A stretch of DNA of 64,000 nucleotides from assembly GCA_900316585.1 (NCBI GenBank), contig ONDM01000006.1:124001-188000 (forward strand), written 5' to 3'. This document shows positions 59,809 to 64,000 of this stretch, one piece after another. The notes under the pieces are model-generated. The model did not search any database, was not told where the DNA came from, and saw nothing but the letters and a program-made list of their open reading frames with translations. Position 1 is the first letter of the stretch, and each line of letters begins with the position of its first letter. Both the position numbers and the translations under genes were made by a program. This DNA is from an uncultured Prevotellaceae bacterium (lineage in GTDB: Bacteria; Bacteroidota; Bacteroidia; Bacteroidales; Bacteroidaceae).

Positions 59809-60420
59809 TTGCCTGTATTTCATCGAATTAATCCTTGCTTTGTGGTTTGGATGGTGAAAGAGTCACTCCCAGAACTGCTTTCTTTATTACCAGCCGGTGT
59901 CCAGATTCCTGCTTATAAGGCAGAATCCCGTAGACTGGAGTGGGTGGTAGTTCATGTTCTTGTGCAAGTTATAACAGGAAAATTTCAATTAGTAAAACAT
60001 CGAGATACCGGTGCCCCTTATTTAGAGGATGATCCTCGTTATTTAAGTATTTCCCATACTAGGAATTATGTTGCTGTCTGCTTATCAGATACACCTGTGG
60101 GAATAGATGTGGAAGTAATTACACCGCGTGCAAATAAACTTCGCAAGCGTTTCATGTCACCTGATGAAGGTTTTATGGATATGGCGCATTCTGAAGTTGA
60201 AGCAACTTTGATTTGGTCGGCAAAAGAATCGTTATTTAAAGTATTAGAAGAACAGGATGCAGTGGATTTTCTGCAGCATCTTCATACTCATCCCATACCT
60301 TTTGCAGAAGAAGGTGTCATATTTTTACAAGAAAAAAAGACTTCACACCAGAAACAGTATGAAGTCCATTATCGAATTTTCTCAGATTTTGTTTTAACTT
60401 GGGCAGTGCCTAAACTGTGA
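59809..60420 (+). CDS. 4'-phosphopantetheinyl transferase
   Basis: 203 residues from TTG 59809; the segment before ATG 59851 fits the family N-terminus. The Sfp-type core is clear: YLSISHTRNYVAVCLSDTPVG, IDVEVITPRANKLRKRF (Asp/Glu pair binding Mg) and ATLIWSAKESLFKVLE (W-x-x-KES). The enzyme moves phosphopantetheine from CoA onto acyl-carrier proteins. The gldE-PPTase order is, as I recall, common in Bacteroidales. The 3' end overlaps the end of the convergent ansA by 11 nt. Confidence 0.92.
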   Translation: MPVFHRINPCFVVWMVKESLPELLSLLPAGVQIPAYKAESRRLEWVVVHVLVQVITGKFQLVKHRDTGAPYLEDDPRYLSISHTRNYVAVCLSDTPVGIDVEVITPRANKLRKRFMSPDEGFMDMAHSEVEATLIWSAKESLFKVLEEQDAVDFLQHLHTHPIPFAEEGVIFLQEKKTSHQKQYEVHYRIFSDFVLTWAVPKL

Positions 60421-61450
60421 TTTCTCCGGCCAGGGATTTGTGCATTAGCATTCGTATTTCTTCCGGTTTGCATCCTTCTCCTAAAAGCAACATTAACTTT
60501 GTGAGTGCTGCTTCTACTGTCGTATCATGCCCACTGATGGCACCCACTTGTAATAGGTGTATGCCTGTGTCGTATCGTTCCATTTCTACCGCACCAGTTG
60601 AACATTGGGTGACATTCACTATCATTACACCTTTGTCGATAGCCTCTTTTACAGCCTCTACGAACCATTGTACCTGCGGTGCATTTCCAGAACCGAAACT
60701 TCTTAGCACAACTCCCTTTAGGCCTGGTGCATTAAGAATATGTCGGACTACACTTTCCTGAATGCCAGGGAAGAGTGAGAAAACGGCAACATGAGTGTCT
60801 AATTTCAGATGTGTCTTTAGTTTAGCACCTTTTGGCGGTTTGAGGAAATGCTCGTCTGATGCGTATTTGATATGAACACCTACATGTGCCAGAGTAGGAT
60901 AGTTTCTGGAGGTGAAAGCATTGAAATTCTCTGCATTCATTTTAAATGTTCTGTTGCCTCGCATCAATTGACTGTCAAAGAATATGCATACTTCCGGTAT
61001 GATGGCTGTGCCGTCTTCATGACAATCAGCAGCAATTTCTATAGCGGTAATCAAATTTTCTTTGCCATCTGTACGAAGCATACCTATAGGAAGTTGGCTT
61101 CCGGTGAAAATGACTGGCTTAGCAAGGTTTTCTAGCATGAAACTTAATGCAGATGCTGTATAAGCCATCGTGTCGGTTCCATGAAGTACCACGAAGCCAT
61201 CGTATTTGTCATAGTTCTTTTCTATAATCTGTGCTATTTTCACCCAATGCTCAGGTTGCATGTCTGAGGAATCTAGAGGGTGTACAAACTGATAGGTTCC
61301 GATATTCAAATCGAAACGTTTCAGTTCAGGAACCTCTTCCGTGATTTGTGAAAAATTGAAAGGCTCCAACGCACCAGTTTCCAAATTCTGGTGCATACCT
61401 ATGGTACCACCTGTGTAAATGAGTAGGACGGAACGTTTTCCTTTTATCAT
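60410..61450 (-). CDS. ansA: type I L-asparaginase
   Basis: 346 residues. Motif 1: VLLIYTGGTIGMHQN (catalytic Thr), motif 2: GFVVLHGTDTMAYTASALSF (HGTDT with Thr-Asp), both intact. No signal peptide, so it is the cytoplasmic type I enzyme, which has lower substrate affinity. It converts asparagine to aspartate and ammonia. It starts 7 nt after prmA, co-transcribed. The end overlaps the convergent PPTase gene by 11 nt. Confidence 0.94.
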   Translation of the reverse strand: MIKGKRSVLLIYTGGTIGMHQNLETGALEPFNFSQITEEVPELKRFDLNIGTYQFVHPLDSSDMQPEHWVKIAQIIEKNYDKYDGFVVLHGTDTMAYTASALSFMLENLAKPVIFTGSQLPIGMLRTDGKENLITAIEIAADCHEDGTAIIPEVCIFFDSQLMRGNRTFKMNAENFNAFTSRNYPTLAHVGVHIKYASDEHFLKPPKGAKLKTHLKLDTHVAVFSLFPGIQESVVRHILNAPGLKGVVLRSFGSGNAPQVQWFVEAVKEAIDKGVMIVNVTQCSTGAVEMERYDTGIHLLQVGAISGHDTTVEAALTKLMLLLGEGCKPEEIRMLMHKSLAGEITV

Positions 61451-61457
61451 AAACAGT

Positions 61458-62297
61458 TTATTTAATGAGTTTTACTACACACCAGTTATTCTTTTCCTTA
61501 AAGTATTGGAATGTTAGTCCAAGCCGTTCTCCTTCTTCACGGATTTTAGTAATATCTTGTTTATAAAATCCACTCATGAAGATGATACTGCCCTGATGCA
61601 TGCATGCCACATAATGGTGCATGTCATTGAGGAGAATGTTACGGTTGATGTTAGCTATGACCACATCGAAATCCATACCTTTTAGAGAATTCGCATCTCC
61701 CTGGAATACGTTGATGTTTGTTATATTGTTCAGAATGAAATTGTCTTTTGAGTTGGAAATGCACCAGTCGTCAATGTCTATTGCTGTAACGGATTTTGCT
61801 CCTCTTTTAGAAGCCAAAATAGCTAATATGGATGTGCCACATCCCATGTCTAACACATTTTTGTCTTTTAAGTCAGCTAGTAACAGCTCACCAAGCATGA
61901 GACTGGTTGTTTCGTGATGACCTGTTCCAAAAGCCATTTGTGGGTTGATGATAATATCGTATTTTGCTTTAGGAACATTTTTGTGGAAGGTGCTGTGAAT
62001 AACGCATTGGTCATCGATGATGATGGGTTGAAAGTAGTTTTTCTCCCATTCTTCGTTCCAGTCTTTATCTTCTGCTTCAGCAATTGTGTAGCTTATTTTC
62101 ACATCAGGAACAGGAAATTCTGTAAGAAGTGCTTCCAGTTTCTCTTTTTCAAAAAGACTCTGTTGAACATATGCGGTTAAACCGTCATCTTCCGTTACAA
62201 AACTTTCACATCCGGCTTCTGCAGCAAAGGCTGAAAGCACATCACTGATAACCTCAGAAGATGGCTCCGTCTTGAATTTTATTTCAAAGTATTTCAT
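61458..62297 (-). CDS. prmA: ribosomal protein L11 methyltransferase
   Basis: 279 residues. The N-terminal substrate domain (about 1-90) includes EAGCESFVTEDDGLTAYVQQ; the SAM domain has NPQMAFGTGHHETTSLML, VLDMGCGTSILAILASKRGA (SAM loop), AIDIDDWCISNSKDN and FDVVIANINRNILL, the N-I-N motif of PrmA. It methylates lysines and the N-terminus of ribosomal protein L11. First gene of the prmA-ansA pair. Confidence 0.95.
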   Translation of the reverse strand: MKYFEIKFKTEPSSEVISDVLSAFAAEAGCESFVTEDDGLTAYVQQSLFEKEKLEALLTEFPVPDVKISYTIAEAEDKDWNEEWEKNYFQPIIIDDQCVIHSTFHKNVPKAKYDIIINPQMAFGTGHHETTSLMLGELLLADLKDKNVLDMGCGTSILAILASKRGAKSVTAIDIDDWCISNSKDNFILNNITNINVFQGDANSLKGMDFDVVIANINRNILLNDMHHYVACMHQGSIIFMSGFYKQDITKIREEGERLGLTFQYFKEKNNWCVVKLIK

Positions 62298-62390
62298 GTC
62301 TTTTTGTATTTGCTGCGAAGTTAGTGTTTTTTTAGGGATTTCCCTACATGAGATTAGGAAAAATCCCTTTTACTCGGATTTTTTCTGATT

Positions 62391-62398
62391 TATCTTTG
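62391..62398 (+). promoter_or_regulatory. -7 element of the repetitive secreted protein
   Basis: TATCTTTG 40 nt before the start; no TTG at the -33 distance. Confidence 0.5.
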
Positions 62399-62438
62399 CA
62401 TCGGAAATAAAGTGTAAACCCTAAAATTAATAAGGAAT

Positions 62439-63887
62439 ATGAAGCAGTTAGTTTATCTGATGATGGTAGTCTTGGCGTTTCTCCCAGCAAGTGTGAGCGC
62501 ACAGGATGATATGTACTTCACTCCTAAGAAGGAGAAGAAGCAGAAGACCACAACAGTCACCACTACTACTCAGAAGAAATCTCCTAAGGTGGAATACAAA
62601 ACCTATGATAAGGATGATGTAATCTATAATGGTGACATCAACGTGGGTAATGCAGACACTATTTATGCCGGCAATGTAAATGCTGTCAATGACACACTTT
62701 ACATTGACGAATATGAAACTTTCTCTGATGGAAATGGTCAGTGGATTAATGGTTTCAAGGGTAGTGTGAGCGACTATAAATATGCGATGCGTAATTTAAA
62801 CTGGCGCAGTATGAGTAGTGCCATACCAGTAGGCTCCAGTCTATATTGGAACGTTGCCTATGGACCAGGTTCTTTTGACTGGAACATCTATCAGGTGGGA
62901 GGCTTGGCTTATCTGTTCCCTACTTGGTCTAATCCTCTCTACTGGGATTACAGCTTAGATTGGACTTGGGGCGCTTTCCGTTGGCATCGTCCTTGGCACA
63001 GCTGGTCATGGTATACCTATGCTTGGGATCCATTCTGGGACCCATTCTGGTATGACAGTTGGTACGGTGGCTGGCATGGTGGTTGGTACAGTGGCTGGTA
63101 CGGCTGGCATGGAGGCTATTATGGAAACTATTGGCATCATTATGCATGGGCTAGACCAGGTTACTTCTATACTAATCCAGGACGTAGCCATGCACGTTAC
63201 ACTATAGGTGGTCGTGGCTACCGAATCGGTGACAACATGGCAGGGACTCGCTCAAGCGCACGGACTCGTTCTGGAGCTACAGCACGTATTCAGGATCGTG
63301 CAGGAGCACGTCAGCCAGGTACAAGGGTGTCCGGTCGGAGTGTTCGTTCAGGTGATGCTACTCGTTCTGCAAACAGTGTACGTTCTGCAGCTAGAAGTCG
63401 TAGCCAGGTACAGAATGGTACTAGCCAAAGTGGAAATGTGTCACGCAGCCAGTCTGCAGGAACACGTAGTAGTGTAAACCGGTCTACTGGTACACGTTCT
63501 ACCTCTTCATACAGCCGCAGTGCAGATGGACGTCATAACACCTATTCACGTCCTAGCAGTACTAGGGCTACAGGTACTTCTCGTATGGGCACTTCTACTC
63601 GTTCTAATACGGGTGTTCGTAGTGTGAACTCTGGTGCTTCCACCCGTTCAGGTAGTGTGTCTACAGGTAGAAGCAGTGTAGGTGGTGGAAATATTAATCG
63701 TGGTAGCGTCGGTGGTTCTACTCGTTCCAGCGGTGGCAGCTACGGTGGAAGCAGAAGCAGCAGTTCCGGTAGCTTCGGTGGTGGTGGAAGCCGCTCAGGT
63801 GGAAGCTTCGGTGGCAGTGGTGGTAGCCGTTCTGGTGGTGGCTTCAGTGGTGGCGGTGGTAGCCGTTCTGGTGGCGGCCGTAGATAA
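62439..63887 (+). CDS. secreted low-complexity protein: W/Y/H-rich centre and R/S/G-rich tail
   Basis: 482 residues, signal peptide VVLAFLPASVSAQ. Four zones: a charged T/K linker (about 24-55), a folded-looking part to about 145 (DDVIYNGDINVGNADTIYAG), an aromatic zone about 170-245 extremely rich in Trp, Tyr, His and Gly (WYGGWHGGWYSGWYGWHGGY), and a tail of 220 residues made of R-S-x and T-R-S units ending in Gly/Ser/Arg runs (GGGGSRSGG). There is no Lys in most of the tail; Arg and Ser dominate. The frame is convincing: signal peptide, -7 element, correct stop. The function is unknown. The tail could bind nucleic acid or LPS, or serve as a matrix; that is speculation. Confidence 0.8.
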   Translation: MKQLVYLMMVVLAFLPASVSAQDDMYFTPKKEKKQKTTTVTTTTQKKSPKVEYKTYDKDDVIYNGDINVGNADTIYAGNVNAVNDTLYIDEYETFSDGNGQWINGFKGSVSDYKYAMRNLNWRSMSSAIPVGSSLYWNVAYGPGSFDWNIYQVGGLAYLFPTWSNPLYWDYSLDWTWGAFRWHRPWHSWSWYTYAWDPFWDPFWYDSWYGGWHGGWYSGWYGWHGGYYGNYWHHYAWARPGYFYTNPGRSHARYTIGGRGYRIGDNMAGTRSSARTRSGATARIQDRAGARQPGTRVSGRSVRSGDATRSANSVRSAARSRSQVQNGTSQSGNVSRSQSAGTRSSVNRSTGTRSTSSYSRSADGRHNTYSRPSSTRATGTSRMGTSTRSNTGVRSVNSGASTRSGSVSTGRSSVGGGNINRGSVGGSTRSSGGSYGGSRSSSSGSFGGGGSRSGGSFGGSGGSRSGGGFSGGGGSRSGGGRR

Positions 63888-63936
63888 TGCATGGAAACTT
63901 TGATGTTTAACTAATTCCCCAAAAAATAGTAAGAAA

Positions 63937-64000
63937 ATGAAAAATAAGATATTGTTTGCCTCTGTTTTGGCATTGGCTACAACTACATTACAGGCACAAG
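63937..64000 (+). CDS. start of an exported protein, cut by the window edge
   Basis: ATG 63937 begins 21 codons with a clean signal peptide (MKNKILFASVLALATTTLQA, then Q) that runs off the window. It lies 49 nt after the repetitive protein and may share its transcript. The mature part is not visible, so no family can be named. Confidence 0.6.
   Translation, partial: MKNKILFASVLALATTTLQAQ

Noticed and set aside
63019-63903. Several Val/Ala/Gly-rich frames overlapping the repetitive secreted protein
   Set aside because: They are other-frame shadows of the biased R/S/G codons; only the frame with a signal peptide and -7 element is kept.
1-64000. CRISPR arrays, tRNA/rRNA genes, insertion sequences, prophage
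   Set aside because: No spaced direct repeats, no cloverleaf-like or rRNA sequence, no transposase or integrase motif was seen on either strand.

Overview
The window reads as an ordinary chromosomal segment of a Bacteroidales bacterium, most likely Prevotella-like (Prevotellaceae). The evidence is the Bacteroidetes promoter form (TTG, 19-20 nt, TAnnTTTG) at more than ten places, a short primary sigma factor, AddAB in place of RecBCD, PPi-dependent phosphofructokinase, gldE followed by a phosphopantetheinyl transferase, a GT3-type glycogen synthase, and a 29-residue AURKAIP1/COX24-type protein beside an HU gene. I see no rRNA, tRNA, insertion sequence, prophage or CRISPR array. Family names rest on motifs and memory of the families; no search was run.

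Layout. 1-7.5 kb: the 3' end of gyrA, a secreted TPR protein, a small ArsR-like regulator, a GT4 glycosyltransferase, a small ubiquitin-fold-like protein coupled to a 5'-nucleotidase, and a highly repetitive helical (LEA-like) protein. 7.5-17.6 kb, the most accessory part: a LysR regulator divergent from an operon holding an unannotated 45-residue membrane protein and a DASS (SLC13) dicarboxylate-type transporter; an AraC regulator; a membrane protein; a divergent GH51 arabinofuranosidase / GH97 glycosidase pair; and a second TPR protein paralogous to the first. 17.6-31.3 kb: addB-addA, glycogen synthase and glucan phosphorylase, then a sigma-54 activator/lptE/TPR-like/secG operon. 31.4-39.0 kb (minus strand): threonine aldolase-like, PP2C-like, YgiQ, a golvesin/amidase-like secreted protein, and an acyltransferase. 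39.2-48.0 kb: PFP, GH25 lysozyme, cytidine deaminase, glucosaminidase-LysM, an ECF sigma/anti-sigma-like/Spy-like trio, rnz, rpsA and a winged-helix protein. 48.2-64 kb: esterase-LysM, rpoD, an EFR1 flavodoxin-ferredoxin, an HpaII-like restriction endonuclease homologue, GH13, fabD, rng, HU, mutY, ssb, gldE, PPTase, ansA, prmA, and a W/Y/H-rich secreted protein.

Themes. Alpha-glucan storage is covered by glycogen synthase, phosphorylase and a cytoplasmic GH13 enzyme, feeding PPi-dependent glycolysis (PFP). Cell-wall turnover is covered by GH25, glucosaminidase-LysM, esterase-LysM and an amidase-like protein. The least expected items are (i) an HpaII-family protein with no visible methyltransferase, sitting directly behind rpoD and apparently lacking the usual catalytic lysine; (ii) three promoter-plus-terminator units with no gene inside, which look like small RNAs; and (iii) the 45-residue membrane protein ahead of the DASS transporter, behind an array of CTATCG/CGATAG operators.

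Many open reading frames begin at a TTG that is really part of the -7 TAnnTTTG or -33 element. I moved those starts to the next ATG.
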